A DNA stretch of 64,000 bases from Ichthyophis bannanicus (GCA_033557465.1 CM066044.1:194982184-195046183); one strand, 5' to 3'. Counted from the first letter of the stretch, positions 43,190 to 55,475 are shown. Notes: generated from the letters alone by a model not told the origin. Numbers and translations: made by a program.

Positions 43190-44875
43190 CTTTTTTATTT
43201 TTAAGAAAAGACAAATATGATTCACCATTGCCAATGATGCTATAGAGTAGGCAACAGTGACTTAATGCAGATATGGACAGAGAGACCATTATGGTGTCAT
43301 TAGACCTTGGTGCAGCATTTGATCTGCTGAATAATTATCAAATATTGTTACCCGAGCTAGAGACTGGACAGGACTGTCTTAAGCTGGTTCAGCTGCACAA
43401 AAAGAAAAAAAAGTGCAACCAAAAAACAACCACATAGAGCATTGGAACTTAACACCACTGACAGTTCTCACACATGGAGAAAAAGACCGTAGTGATTACT
43501 CTCACCAAGCCATCACAACAGCTCTAGGTCAAAGTAGCTGTAGAAATCACTATAAATTGGCAATACATGCTACAAAATGACACCATCATAGGTCAGAAAA
43601 AAACTCCACTTGTTAAATATGTGAGACAAATGGCATAATAGTATGCAAACAAAACACTATGTAAACATTATGCAGGCAGAACATCAGCATATAGATGTAG
43701 AAGCAACGCGGCAGTCATTTAGCTGTGCAAAATCACTTAGCTGGAACAGAATTTTTAACATTGTCCACTCAAAAAATTTGTCCACACTCCGATGCCGAGA
43801 TTTTGCCAGAGCTGCATCAGGGGAGAAAGAAATTTGCCAAATGAAACAGATGAAAAAACAATCTGTTCCATCGTGAAGCTCCACCCATAGGCAGGGAGTA
43901 AAAGCGTACGTATGGCGTGTCCTGTCGGTTTGGCTTTCCAGTTGAAGTTGCTGCGGGTGCAAGTCTACACCGTTACTATAGCATGTGAGTATTCAGGAAA
44001 TTTTTTCATCAGTGTTGTTCTTCTCTTATGGTGAAGAGAGTGTGTTGGGTTTGGCTGCATGTTATATTATTGAGGCACGGGAAATAGGTTATGCCTTTTT
44101 TAGGGGGGGTTACAATTCGTTCCATTATTGCAGGTGCTGCTTCTCCTTTGTTGCCACAGAATGGGCCTGATGTCATTTGGCAAGTGTCGTCCTCCCTGAT
44201 GCAGCTTTGGCAAAATGCCCGGTGTCAGTGTGTGGACAAATGTCTTGAGTGGACAACATTAAAAATGCTGTTCTAAGTAATTTTGCGCAGCTAAATGACT
44301 GCTGCGTTGCTTATACATCTATGCGCTGATGTTATGCCAGCATAATGATGTTTGTTTACATAGTGTTTTGTTTGCATTTTGTCTCACATATTTAACAAGT
44401 GGAGTTTTTCTCTGACCTATGATGGTGTCATTTCGTAGCATGTATCGCCAATTCATATGGTCTTCTACAGCTACTTTGACCTAGAGCCGTTGCGTCGGCT
44501 TGGTGACAGTAATCACCGAGGTCTTTTTCTCCACATGTGAGCATTGGCAGTGGTGGTAAGTTCCAGTGCCGTGTGTGGTGGTTTTTTGGTTGCACCAGTA
44601 TTTTTTCTTTTTGTGCAGCTTTTGCTACATTAGGTGCTTTGAGGTTTGCATTTGCATTAAGCTGGTTCATGTCATTCTTATCAGACAGGTTTAATCAGTG
44701 CTTTTCCTCTGCAAAAAGAATAATGTGGGTACCTAAATGTTCCATCCAATTGCCTGCGTTGTTTGATCTTTACTTTTCCTCTCTTGGTTCTGTTGCAAGG
44801 AATAGGCATAGTCTTCTTTTCTTATGCAATGACATACCTGCCCCCATCTGGTTTCGCTGGATTATTGTTTGAATG
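43190..44875 (+). mobile_element. L2-like LINE fragment split by a foldback element
   Basis: The left part (43190-43391) reads TIMVSLDLGAAFDLLNNYQI and then, frame-shifted, TVLSWFS. The right part (44657-44875) reads ALSWFMSFLSDRFNQCF. The two meet at the same protein position, and TTAAGCTGGTTCA is present on both sides (43379-43391 and 44657-44669), showing that 43392-44656 was inserted. It is an RT-domain fragment only. Confidence 0.7.
43392..44656. mobile_element. Foldback element with about 450-bp inverted arms
   Basis: Arms 43391-43843 and 44174-44620 are inverted copies, roughly 85-90% identical by eye (for example AACTCCACTTGTTAAATATG with TGAGACAAA, found inverted at 44382-44404). 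The loop is 43844-44173. The right end carries 36 bp (44621-44656) absent from the left. A 13-bp target duplication flanks the unit. No protein is recognised in arms or loop. Class is uncertain: it could be a large foldback DNA transposon or two opposed copies of a smaller repeat. Confidence 0.75.
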
Positions 44876-44879
44876 AAGC

Positions 44880-45170
44880 AGCCGACTCCTACAGCAGGGA
44901 TCCACAAGCTATGGCCCACAGGCCAAAAATGGCCCATGGACCTGTTTCACCATCCCCAACGCCCAACTGAACATGGCCCATGTCACCGTCCCCACTCCTG
45001 CGATCCAGCACCTCTCTCCCATTCCACCCTCCTCCCCCCTTCCCCATGGCCTCTTTAAATGCTGCAGTGGAAGTAGGTATAAGAGAGCCATTGACTGCCT
45101 GGGGATGGACTAATGGAGACACACAGCACTTTGCCGCATATTTGAATGTAAGTCTGCATTTTCAGCTGTA
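44880..45170. mobile_element. Possible hAT-derived fragment
   Basis: GCAGGGATCCACAAGCTATG, then GCCCACAGGCC, resembles the left end of hAT MITEs of the kind at 286. No matching right terminus was found before DIRS copy 2, so only a fragment or a chance match is supported. Confidence 0.35.
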
Positions 45171-45579
45171 ATTATTATTTTTCCCTGAAGCAGAACACAT
45201 GAATATATGACACTGTTCAAAATGCAACATTCTGCTGGGATTGATATACTATTATTTATACTGAGCTTGAGCAAAATGTGCGTTTGAATAAACTGTGGTG
45301 ATAAAGCATAGTTACTCACCTATAACAGGTGATCTCAGGGAACAGCAGGAATTTAGTCTTCACATATGGGTATCGTCGGTACCGACGGAGCCTGCGCAGG
45401 AACACTCCCCAGCGTCCAAAAGGAAAGCTTTTGGGAGCATCCCATAGCACCTGCGTGCTGCCCTTCCCACCTTTCCCAACTGTCCCTCTCCAGTTGAGTT
45501 TAAAGCTGAGACAAAGAGAGAGGGAAAGAGAGAAAGAGAGAGATAGAGAGATACAACTCCTAGGGGAGGTGGGTGGGTT

Positions 45580-45670
45580 GTGAAGACTAAATTCCTGCTG
45601 TTCCCGGAGATCACCTGTTACAGGTGAGTAACTATGCTATCTCCAGGAACAAGCAGGAATGTAGTCTTCA
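45580..45670 (-). promoter_or_regulatory. Internal complementary region of DIRS copy 2
   Basis: Positions 45580-45637 are the reverse complement of the left end 45306-45363 with two mismatches in 58. A TAT (45638-45640) follows, then CTCCAGGAACAAGCAGGAAT, which is the reverse complement of the right terminus. This is the DIRS end-joining signature. A GA-rich run (45508-45552) lies just left of it. Confidence 0.88.
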
Positions 45671-45861
45671 CATATGGGGACTCCTTAGCTGCAGATGCCA
45701 GGGAGAAGGCCCCAGAAGTTGTGTGCCCTTGTGAAAGGGCTCCACTTCCCCCCATGGATCTCTGCCATCCTACCAGGGATGGTGTGTAGGAGTTGATTAA
45801 GTATGGAACAGGTGTTGAAGAACAGCCTGACCAAACAAGGCATCCCGGTGGGAGTCCTTGT

Positions 45862-46900
45862 CTAGTCCTTGTCTAAGCAGTAATGGGCTGTGAAGGTATG
45901 AACCGAAGCCCAAGTACCTGCTCGACAGATGTCATCGATAGAGACAGAGTGAAGATGAGCCATAGAGGCTGCCATGGCTCTCACATTGTGAGCTGTGACA
46001 TGGCCTTCAAGAGGAAGGTTTTTACTCTCATAAGCAAAAGATATACACTGTGCAATCCAGCTGGACAGTATTCTTTTGGACATTGGAAGTCCCAAATGAC
46101 TAGGATCAAAAGCAACAAAGAGTTGAGAGGACTTTCTAAGTTGCTGTGTCCTTTGCAAGTAAAAGGCCAAAGCCCTTTTGCAGTCCAAAGTATGAAGATT
46201 CCTTTCTGCATTTGAGGCGTGAGACCTTGGGAAGAATACAGGAAGGTAAACCGCTTGGTTTAAATGAAAAGGTGACACCACTTTTGGCATGAAGTGTGGA
46301 TGAGTCCTAAGGACTACCTTATCATGATGGAGCCTTGTATAAGGAAGATCAGCAACCAACGCTTGCAATTCACTGATGCGACGTGCTAATGTGATTGTAA
46401 TAAGAAAGATGACCTTCCAGGAAAGGAATTTCAAAGAAGTAGTGGCTAATGGTTCAAAAGGTGGTTTCATGAGCTGCCCAAGAATCAGATTTAAGTCCCA
46501 TGCCACCGGTGGTGGCTTAATGGGAGGCTTAGTTAAAAGAAGGCCTCTCATAAATCTCGCTATGAGAGGAACTAGGTTGTCCATTTAGAGGCTTGAAAGA
46601 AGCTGCAATAGCACTCAAATGAACTCTCACTGAATTGGTCTTAAGCCCTGCATTTGATAAATGAAGGAGATACTCCAGTAATGATTCCAGAGGTATCGCA
46701 AGAGGGTTAAGACCCTTCTGCGAGCACCATATGGTAAACCTTTTCCACTTAAATGCATAAGAGCATCTTGTGGAAGGCTTCCTGGAAGCATAAAGGATAT
46801 CCTTTACCTGCTGGAAAAGGTTAAGACCATGAAGTTCTAGGCTTTCAGCAACCAGGCCCTGAGATGCAGAGACTGGGGATTGGGATGCCACAGCATCCCG
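45862..46900 (-). pseudogene. DIRS tyrosine recombinase (copy 2), one frameshift
   Basis: The N-terminal part (in the frame 48316-46529) has TRCSYAFKWKRFTIWCSQKG. After a shift near 46560 the frame 46584-45862 carries the catalytic domain with LARRISELQAL (Arg), AHNVRAMAAS (His-x-x-Arg) and TAHYCLD (Tyr nucleophile). It parallels the copy-3 protein in order and spacing, so the catalytic residues are preserved although the frame is broken. Confidence 0.85.
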
Positions 46901-48519
46901 TCCTCTTGAGAAAGGAGATTTGGAGCAGATCCTAACTCCAGAGGCGGAGCTTGAGAGAGATGTAGGAGCAGAGGGTACCACATTTGCCGTGGCCAATGTG
47001 GAGCTATGAGAATCATATGACCTCTGTCTCTCTGAAGGTTGAACAGGGTTTTGGGAATTAGGGGAATGGGTGGAAAGGCATACAGGAAGTCCTGATCCCA
47101 ATAGAGGAGGAAAGCATCCCTGGCCTGACAACCCTGAGTCGGAATTCTGGAACAGAACCAGGGAAGTTTGGCATTCAGCGGACTTGAAAAGAGGTCTATG
47201 TCCGGGGTTCCCCAAATTTGAAAAGGTTTGGTCACCTGGTCTGCATGGAGAGACCATTCGTGTGGAAGCAGAACTCGACTGAGTCTGTCTGCCCAAGAGT
47301 TTTGAATGCCTGGAAGATACACCGCAAGGAGATGAATCTGATGCGCGAGGGCCCATAGTTGCAAAGCTACGTTGCAAAGCGACAGAGAGCCTGTTCCGCC
47401 CTGCTTGTTCACATAGAACATGGCTACTTGATTGTCCGTTTGAACTAGGACTGTCTTGTAGCTGAGCTGGGTGTGGAATACTCAAAGAACAAGGAAAATT
47501 GCTCTGAGTTCTAGAAGATTGATGTGTAAATAGGTCACTAGTGGAGTCCAGATACCCAGGGTAGAGAGACCTTGCAGGTGGGCTCCTCAACCCACCTGTG
47601 AAGCATCTGTTGTCAAAGTGGCCTGGTGTGGGGGTTGCTGAAAAGGAGACCCCGCCAAAAGGTTTTGGGGTGATTGCCACCATTGGAGGGACAAAATAAG
47701 GCGATCTGAGTTTGCTATTTTGTCTGACAGGAAACCTGACGCCTGAGTCTACTGAGTGGATAAAGTCCACTGGGCTGCCCTCATATGGAGGCGAGCATAA
47801 GGAACCACATGCATGGTGGATGCCATGTGGCCTATCAACTGTAACATTTCCCAAGCAGTGAGGTGAGATTTTAGCACTGCTTGGGAAGCTAACTGCACAA
47901 CGCGAAGGCAGCGGGGTTGTGGAAGGTAGGCCCTTGTCTGTCTGGTATCCAGCAGAGCTCCTATAAACTCTAGGGACTGAGTGGGAGCAAAGTTGGATTT
48001 TGGGAAGTTTATGACAAATCCCAAATACTAAAGGATGCGCATTGTGCGAGAGAGGGAAACCCTGGCCTCTGGCTCTGAAGGGGCTCGAATGAGCCAGTCG
48101 TCTAAGTAAGGGAAGACGAATATTCCCAGGGTGCGGAGAAATGCTGCCACCACAGCCATGCATTTTGTGAACACCCTTGGTGCAGAGGCCGGGCCAAAGG
48201 GAAAAAACCTGTATTGGTAGTGTTTCCCTTGAAACAGAAAGCGAAGGAACTTTCGGTGAGTTGGATGGATGAGAATATGGGTGTACGCATCCTTGAGATC
48301 TAGAGAACAAAGCCAATCCTGACTCTGAAGGTATGGCAGCAGAGTTCCTAGAGAAATCATTTTGAACTTCTCTTTGAACAGGAATTTGTTCAATTCTCCG
48401 AGGTCTAAAATGGGTCTGTGTCTTCCTGTTTTCTTTGGAATAAGGAAATAGGGGGAGTAAAACCCTGTACCCCCTTGGGGAATGGGTACCTCTTCTATTG
48501 CCCCTTGAGCAAGGAGCAC
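46837..48519 (-). pseudogene. DIRS RT-RNase H-methyltransferase-like (copy 2), broken
   Basis: Frame 48519-48028 covers the RT core: YFLIPKKTGRHRPILDLGEL, SLDLKDAYTHI and YLDD in FPYLDDWLIRA. A stop follows directly; the same protein continues in 48024-47749 and, after another stop, through RNase H (TTDASQVGWGAHL near 47610, MFYVNKQGGTGS at 47421) to the MT-like domain (FLYAFPPIPLIPKTLF). The premature stops make it non-functional. Meanwhile the overlapping recombinase frame stays open from 48316 to 46529. Confidence 0.82.
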
Positions 48520-49009
48520 AGTGACCTCTTAACCTAACTGGTCGTTGAGAGAGGTCTGAGAATTGAACTGTCTTACTATTGTAGGAGGGGGCATGCTGAG
48601 GAAATGAAGCTTATAATAGACAGAGTCCAATTTTCTGCTGTTATCTGACCCCATCTGGGGACAAAATGACATACCCTTCCTGGGATGATGGAGGGTTCTG
48701 GGCCATTCAGGGCCATGAAGGCAAAGTTCTCTAGATAGGCGTCAAAGCCCCTGTGGAGGCTGAGTCTGCTGAGCCGGTTGAGGCTTAGCTGCTTTTGTCT
48801 TTCTTTGTCTAGGATGTTGCTGCTGTCCCTTTTGGGCAGACTGACCTAAACGATGCACCTGCTGGGTATAGGAGGGATAAAACTACTTCTTACTGAAGAA
48901 TGGTTTCTTATAGGATTTTTTCCTCGCAGGATCAGCTGTAGATTTAGACAATCTATCCAAAGTGATATTGTTAGCATCTATCTCATTAGCTTTTTCCTGC
49001 CAATTCTTG

Positions 49010-50650
49010 CCAAAGAGATTCTCTCCTGTGCAAGGAATATTCCCTAGTTTATCCTGTACCCAAATTTCCAAGTCAGATGTCTGGAGCCAGGCAATCCTAC
49101 GTGCACCTATGGCAATGGCAGAAGTTCTGCTTATGCACTCAAAGCAGTCAAAGGCTGCACGATTCACAAACTTGGAAACATCCGTGCATGTTTGACAAGG
49201 GCGAGGTAATCTTGCCTCTTATCAGGAAGGAGAGGGCTCATAAGCTCTAAATCTCCTGTGACCTCCTTAAGGAACATTCCCATATATAAAATATAGGAAC
49301 TGATCCTAGCAGAAAGCATGGAAGCCTAGAAGGTTCGACGTCCAAAGGCGTCAAGAGTCCTACACTCACGTCCTGGAGGATTAGATGCATGCCTTTTTGC
49401 ACTCTTTATCCTTCTCACAGCTGATTCCACCACCATGGAATGGTGTGGTAATTGAGTCTTCTGAAACCCAGGACAAGGAGGAACTCAATACATGGTGTCG
49501 AGTCTTTGAGAGTGAGGAGATGTGGTTAGAGGTGTTTCCCACATCCTTAACATGAGATCATGCAAGATCTCATGAATAGGTAAGGTAGCTGCATCCTTGG
49601 GAGCTTTAGGGTATTGCAGGATTTCTAATTCCTTTGCCCTAGGCTCTTTTTCAGGAGCCACTGTGATGGAAAGACCTCGGGACACATCTCAGATAAAATC
49701 CTGAAAGGACATATCCTCTGGTGGAGACATCCTACGCTGAGGAGAAGAGGAATCCTCAGTTAGAAGTACTCTGGTATCGGCAGAGCTTTCAGAGTCTTCA
49801 GATTCATCCGAGGATTCAAAGTATCTCAGATTCAGGTGATCGTGCAAGGCATGGTACTGGTACCGATCGAAGTCGGCATCGGAGTGGTCCGGTACTGACT
49901 TGTCGATGCTGGATAGACTCGCATGACTCGGTCCCAGTAGAATACCTGCCAATGTCGATGCAGTTGGTGCCGGCACCAGAGTCGGTGCCGGTACCGGTTG
50001 AATTGTCTGAAGCGGTTTCAGGGGCATCAAGGCCGTGAGAAGAGCCGCCAGACTGCGTTCAATAGCCAAGAATCTCTGGTTTATCGACACTGCCAATGCT
50101 TGGGTATCAGTACCGGATGAAGCAGCCGGTACCCCAGAGCATGGCACCAGTAGTTCTGCCGAGGTTGAAGCCTCGAGAACTCCTGGAGCCCCGTTAGTGC
50201 TTTGGAAGCCGAAGGCTCCCATCGGGGCAATTTTGCTGGTGAAAGTCCCTCAAGGGCAACGCCAGAGGCATCTCGATGTCTAGAAGGAGATCTACCCTTT
50301 GAGGACCGGCTAGATTTATGTTTAGTTACCTGAGATCCATGGGAGGAAGACAAAGCCCTGGAAGATGTCGACGCCACGGAGGCTGCAACAGAGGGAAAAA
50401 GGGTGCTAAGTTTAGTAGCACGGTTTTGCCGGCCCCTCTTCAACATCATCCCACAGGCAACACACTCAGAAATAGAGTGGTCAGGACCTAAACATTTGAA
50501 GCACCACTCCCAAAATGGCGCATGGCACCTGAAGAGAAAATTACTGGAAAGACTCCAGAAGAAAGTTTTTGTTTTTGTTTTTTTAAGAAGAAAAGAAAGA
50601 ACCACCGGCGGTACCGGTGTAGCGTCGAGGGAAGGCAGACGCGACCACAA
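49010..50650 (-). pseudogene. DIRS gag-like protein (copy 2), broken
   Basis: N-terminal side: 50650-50081 with CFKCLGPDHSISECVACGMM, a C-x2-C...H...C-x2-C knuckle, then Ser-rich SSRSSKGRSPSRHRD. The middle (50222-49689) is Ser/Pro-rich with acidic SSDESEDSESSAD. The C-terminal side (49167-48883) has FDCFECISRTSAIAIGARRI, then AWLQTSDLEIWVQDKL and CTGENLFGK. These landmarks are shared with copies 4 and 5. Stops and shifts separate the pieces. Confidence 0.75.
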
Positions 50651-50669
50651 AAAAGAAGAATAGAAGGGA

Positions 50670-50886
50670 TTTTTTTCTGCAGTGACAGGATGTGCGACCT
50701 GTCGGCTCCACGGAAAACGAAGAACTGGAGAGGGACAGTTGGGAAAGGCGGGAAGGCAGCCCGCAGGCGCTGTGGGATGCTCCCAAAAGCTTTCCTATTG
50801 GACGTTGGGGAGCGTTCCCGCGCAGGCTCCGTCGGTACCGATGATACCCATATGTGATGACTACATTCCTGTTTGTTCCTGGAGAT
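50670..50886. repeat. Right terminal repeat of DIRS copy 2
   Basis: This matches 3895-4095 and, inverted, the left ends of copies 2 and 4. It carries GTCGGTACCGATGATACCCA, then TATGTGATGACTACATTC, and ends near TTCCTGGAGAT. Confidence 0.85.
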
Positions 50887-51324
50887 GAAGTTATTTATGG
50901 CAACTTTAAAAATAAAATTAAAATGAACTCATTGTGACTAGTGAAGACTGGATGGATTACATTTCAAAGGTGTGACAAAAATAGTTTGGATTTCTATTTT
51001 GGGTTTTACTGTTTTAGCAATAAAAGCGTTTGTAATAACAGTCACACTTTTCATTCAAGAAGCAAGTTTCCTCCTTGGTCCATTCGTCTTTCTTTTTTGT
51101 GCAGTCAGGTTCTTGTTAGATCAGAAAGACCTTCGATGCTTTATTCATGCTCTCATTCTTAAATCAGGTTGACTATTATAAACCCCTTTATCTTGGACTA
51201 CAAGAGACTTTACTGAACGGACTCAAACTATACTGAATATGGCAATAATACTTATGTATGGAGTAAATAGGTTTAGCCATATTACTCTATGAACAGCATT
51301 GGCTACCAATTCTATTTGGAATTC
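50887..51324. other. No gene recognised
   Basis: AT-rich sequence with no supported domain. Confidence 0.3.
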
Positions 51325-51589
51325 ACTTCAAACATAAGACATGCCATACTGGGTCAGACCAAGATCCATCAAGCCCAGTATCCTGTTTCCAACAGTGGCC
51401 TATCCAGATCACAAGTACCTAGCCAGTTTCCCCAAAAGACACAGAGGCTCCACAATGCTTGTATTGGGGCAAGCAGTGGATTTCCCGAGTCCTCTTTAAT
51501 AATGGTTTATGGACCTTTCCTCTAGGAATTTGTCCAAGCTCTTTTTAAACCCGGCTACACTAACAGCTTTTACTACAAAGCTCTAAGAG
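51325..51589. repeat. Interspersed repeat, unclassified
   Basis: ACATGCCATACTGGGTCAGA, then CCAAGATCCATCAAGCCCAG and TATCCTGTTTCCAACAGTGG, is a repeat type I recognise as widespread in reptile and amphibian genomes, most likely a LINE 3' end. Only part is present and I cannot set its class from this window. Confidence 0.5.
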
Positions 51590-52320
51590 AAGGCAGGGAT
51601 CCTGGCTGTGAACATTGTGGGGGATTTCATATCCTCGGCTGTCCTATAACACTATACTCTGCTCTGGATGCACTTGCCTCTCCCATTCCACGCCCTGTGA
51701 GGCGTACCATACCTTATCCCTGGCCGTCCTCGACAACCCTCTGCCTACATTCCTGTGCCTGCTCAGCTGAGTGTCTTTGCTGACTTCCTACATTTCAAAG
51801 TCATGTTAACCTCTTTCCAGTCAGCCATAGTACTTGCCAAGCAAGAGTACTATGTCCATCTAACTCTCTTGCCTGTGACCCTCACTGTCTCCTCGCTACA
51901 CTCAACTCTCTCCTCAATGTCCCTTCTCCCCCAGTCCCTCCTTCACTGTCTGCTCAGACCTTGGCTGACTACTTCCATGACAAAGTCCAGAAGATTTGCC
52001 TTGAATTCTCTGCAGGGTCACCTCTACCTCCTCTTCCCCCTCTTCAATCCCAAATCCTTCCCTCATCTTTGGGCACCCTTTCTTCCTTTTCTGAAATCAC
52101 GGAGGAAACTGCTTCTCTTCTCCTCCAAACTGACTACCTGCTCCTCTGATCCTATTCCCACCCATCTACTAATCATCCCTTCCATCTATCACGTTCCATT
52201 GCAATTGTTCCTGTGGCCTTCAAACATGCTGTGGTTACACCTCTCCTCAAAAAGCCTTCACTAGATCCTACCTGTCCTTCCAGTTATCAACCTCCCACCT
52301 TTGCTTTGAAACTACTTGAA
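51590..52320 (+). pseudogene. L2 LINE fragment, pre-RT region
   Basis: Plus-strand frames read TLADYFHDKVQKICLEFSAG (51955), ITEETASLLLQTDYLLL and AFKHAVVTPLLKKPSLDPTC (52225), the region preceding and entering the L2 reverse transcriptase. It stops abruptly at 52320 at the junction with a CR1 element. Frameshifted. Confidence 0.7.
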
Positions 52321-53507
52321 TGAGCACGGGCAAGTCAAATGCAAGGCACTGATAAGGCAGGCAAAGGGAGAATTTGAGAAGAAGCTTGCTGCGGAAGCAA
52401 AAATGCGAAATAAAGACTTTTTCAAGTATATTCGTAGCAAAAAACCTGTGAGAGTCAGTTGGTCCATTAGATGATAGAGGGATTAAAGGGGCAATAAGAG
52501 GTGACAAGGTGATAGCGGAGAGACTGAATGAATTCTTTGCTTCGGTCTTTACTGAGGAAGATGTAGGGATGTTACCCATGACTGAAGTGCTATTTAAAGG
52601 TGCGGAAGAATTGAAGGAAATATCGAAACATCGGGAAGATGTATTACAACTATTAGATAAACTGAAGAGTAGCAAATCACCTGGGCCGGATGGTATACAT
52701 CCAAGGGTGTTAAAAGAACTGAAATATGAGATTGCAGACCTGCTATTAGTAATCTGTGAATTTTCATTAAAAACATCTAATACCTGAAGATTGGAGGATC
52801 GCCAATGTAACACCAATTTTTAAAAAGGGTTCCAGGGGTGATAAGGGAAACTACAGACCGGTGAGCCTGATGTCAGTACCGGGAAAAATGGTAGAAACCA
52901 TCATAAAGAATAAAATTACTCAGCATGTAGATAGTCATGGCCTAATGGGAGACAGCCAACATACCTTTAGACAAGGAAGATCTTGTCTTACTAATCTGTT
53001 ATGTTTTTTTGAAGATGTGAATAAACAGGTGGACAAAGGTGAGTCGGTTGATATAGTGTATCTGGACTTTCAGAAAGCCTTTGACAAGGTCCCTCATCAG
53101 AGACTTTTGGCAAAACTAAAGAGTCATGGGATAGTAGGCAGTGTACTATTGTGGATCAGGAACTGGTTAAAAGATAGAAAGCAGAGGGTAGGGCTAAATG
53201 GCCAATTTTCCCAGTGGAGAAAGGTGAATAGTGGTGTACCCCAGGGATCTGTGCTAGGTCCACTGCTTTTTGACATATTCATAAATGACCTGGAAAGCAG
53301 AATAACTAGTGAGGTTATCAAACTTGCAGATGACACAAAACTATTTAAAGTTGTTAAAACCCAAGAGGATTGTGGAAAATTGCAAGAGGATCTTGATAAA
53401 TTGGAAGACTGGGCATCAAAATGGCAGATGAAATTTAATGTGGACAAGTGCAAAGTTATGCACCTAGGGAAGAACAACCCAAACTATGGTTGCACAATGC
53501 AAGGTTC
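52321..53507 (+). pseudogene. CR1 LINE reverse transcriptase, interrupted by the ERV
   Basis: Pre-RT: EFEKKLAAEAKMRNKDFFKY. Then RLNEFFASVFTEE, SSKSPGPDGIHPRVLKEL and, after a shift near 52790, one open frame 52861-53507 with VYLDFQKAFDKVPHQRLL (catalytic Asp), SGVPQGSVLGPLLFDIFIND, LADDTKLFKVV (catalytic Asp pair) and FNVDKCKVMHLGKNN. Active-site residues are intact and the frame has few breaks. It is cut at 53507 by an LTR retrovirus, so the 3' part should lie beyond the window. Confidence 0.85.
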
Positions 53508-55475
53508 TGTGATAGGCGATGGCCTAGTATGTAGCAGAGCTAGGCCTGAAGCTAGGCCTAAAGCCCTTTTTCTCCTGCTTTGAAATGTTATTGCTGATTT
53601 TGGAAAATTACTGAATGCTGTTAGCTGTTAGAAAGACATACTGTTCTATTCTGGTTTGATAACATGTTCTATTCTCCTGGAGATAAGAGAATTAAATACT
53701 TTCTTACTGTTTATTGTTTAGATGTCTGATGTCTGTTTCAGTAGAATGCCGCGCCACTGTATCTTTGCTGATTGTGCACTGACCTTGTAATTAGGATGAA
53801 AATATAGCAGAGAAGCTGAACAATGTAAGAATATTTTGTCTAGCATTATGAAGATTGTTTAGTATTTTTTTTGGCCTTGCTTAGTTTTGCTTTTGTTAAG
53901 AATGCTTCTGATATGCCTTCCACTATCTTTGTGGCTAACTGACCTTGCAAGAGTAGCAAAATATACTGTATACTTTAGCAGAAGTATTATGTTTAGTGTT
54001 ATGTCTAATTGCTGACCCGTGGCTAGTAAGACCCAAGCAGGGGGAGCGAGTCCTGGGCCCGGTCAGAGATATCTATTGGATGAGAGTAAGTGGGCCACTG
54101 TGGCCAATGAGGAGTTTTGTAAGCACCCATTAGCTGCAGCACAGCGTGAAACTGCCAAGTAACCCTATGAAAAAATTACTCCAAACATTACTCCACATGC
54201 GCAGAGCTTCTCGAGTTGTTAAGAGGATAGGACCAGCTGAGCTGCCGACAAAGATGTTTGCTTGAAGAAGCGGTTGCTAAATAGATGTTACTATTGGTTA
54301 ACTTTTTGAGCTGAAAGCACTGTCTCATTATCCCCTGAAGAACCTCATTAAAAGTGAGTGAAACGCATATTACAACGTTGCTGAAGAGGCGTCGGGTTGA
54401 AGATTTCTGGGTGAACGATCATCGAGTTTCAGAAGTTAAGTGCTAGTTTCATGTTACAAATACATCAGAATGGAAGTTTGATACGCACAGAGGGAGAGGG
54501 TATATAAATTTAAAAAGAGCCGGAACAAGTCATTGAAGCTATCAGGCTGTGCTGATGAAGTTCCTTTCAATCTAGCTACTACCAGCCGAATTGTCTGAGA
54601 CGAATTCCGTGCATATATAAGATATTTGTATTTAAAAACCCTCCAAGTTTCTACTGTGAAAGTTTGTTTGTTTGGAGTAATTTTTTACAAATACCATTGA
54701 CATTTTATTACTCTATAAATTTGGCCCTAATCGGTTTGTGAAGTAACCCTATGAAGGCATGTTTTCAACGTTCTGCTGCTGGGCTAATGGGTGCTTATTT
54801 TAGGGAATTATACCTGTTTTTAATTCAATATTTTGTAATAGTGATGTGCCTTCTGCTATGGTCATGTATTATATATCATTTAATAAGAATGTTTAGTCAG
54901 GATTGTGGATCTCGATAGTATTGTACTTAGCCTGGAAAGGGTTACATTCCTACTCGAATTCCTGTGCAGATCAAGTGAGCAGAAATCATGTAGGGTTCAG
55001 GTTTCAATAGGAAAGGATGCTTGTATTTTCCCTTTGCCCTACGAAGCTGAGGTTACGAACACTGACAGGACTCTGCAGATCGCAACTTGAAAGTGCTTTG
55101 AATCCTGAGTGAATGAGGGGTTAATCTTATTGTTAATAAAATAAACTAGGAAGGAAAATGTGTATGTGTATTCTAGATGTCCACCCGCTTTATGGAAAAT
55201 GTATCCAGAATGAATGTCTTTTTGAATCTCTGCTTCCTAAAAACTGTAAAATTGAAAGTAATTTCTTTTGTAAAGCCAAGCTGATTACGGCTGGCAGTTA
55301 GTTTTTTGCCAAGTAATTTTATTCCAGTTATACGTAACAGCTATGTAGTCGTCATGTTATGAACTATAGTTCTTTCTGTTAGGATTTGTTATTATAACAT
55401 GTTGCAGAAGTGTAGTTTTCTATTGTAAGGACTCTATCTAGATTGTTCCTCTGTCTGTTGACAAGCACATGTGGG
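53508..55475 (+). repeat. 5' LTR (right boundary uncertain)
   Basis: It begins TGTGATAGGCGATGG, matching the 3' LTR. TATATAAAT at 54501-54509 is a possible TATA box and AATAAA at 55135-55140 (again at 55140-55145) a possible polyadenylation signal. Ending the LTR near ...AGCACA (about 55470) would make it about 1.97 kb, long but possible. Only 307 bp can be checked against the truncated 3' LTR. I could not identify a primer-binding site with confidence. Confidence 0.6.

Larger units (their letters stand above)
45306..50886 (-). mobile_element. Full-length DIRS retrotransposon copy 2, mutated
   Basis: About 5.6 kb, minus strand. Left terminal repeat from 45306, ICR at 45580-45670, recombinase, RT-RNase H and gag remnants in the expected order, and right terminal repeat 50670-50886. 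Its termini differ from copy 3 but match copies 1 and 4, so it is a second DIRS family. Unlike copy 3 it has stops in the RT frame, a frameshift in the recombinase and a fragmented gag. It lies in otherwise unassigned sequence. Confidence 0.88.

Noticed and set aside
44190..44216. Second hammerhead-like core in the foldback arm (CTGATGCAGC...GCAAAA)
   Set aside because: It lacks the required A at the end of CUGANGA and the GAAA box; both arms share the defect.
47070..47282. Plus-strand frame within DIRS copy 2
   Set aside because: Antisense shadow of the RNase H/MT-like region.
54335..54364. Hammerhead-ribozyme-like core (CTGAAGA ... GAAAC) in the ERV 5' LTR
   Set aside because: The CUGANGA and GAAA parts are present, but stem II pairs poorly and no cleavage-site stem was evident; a chance match is likely.
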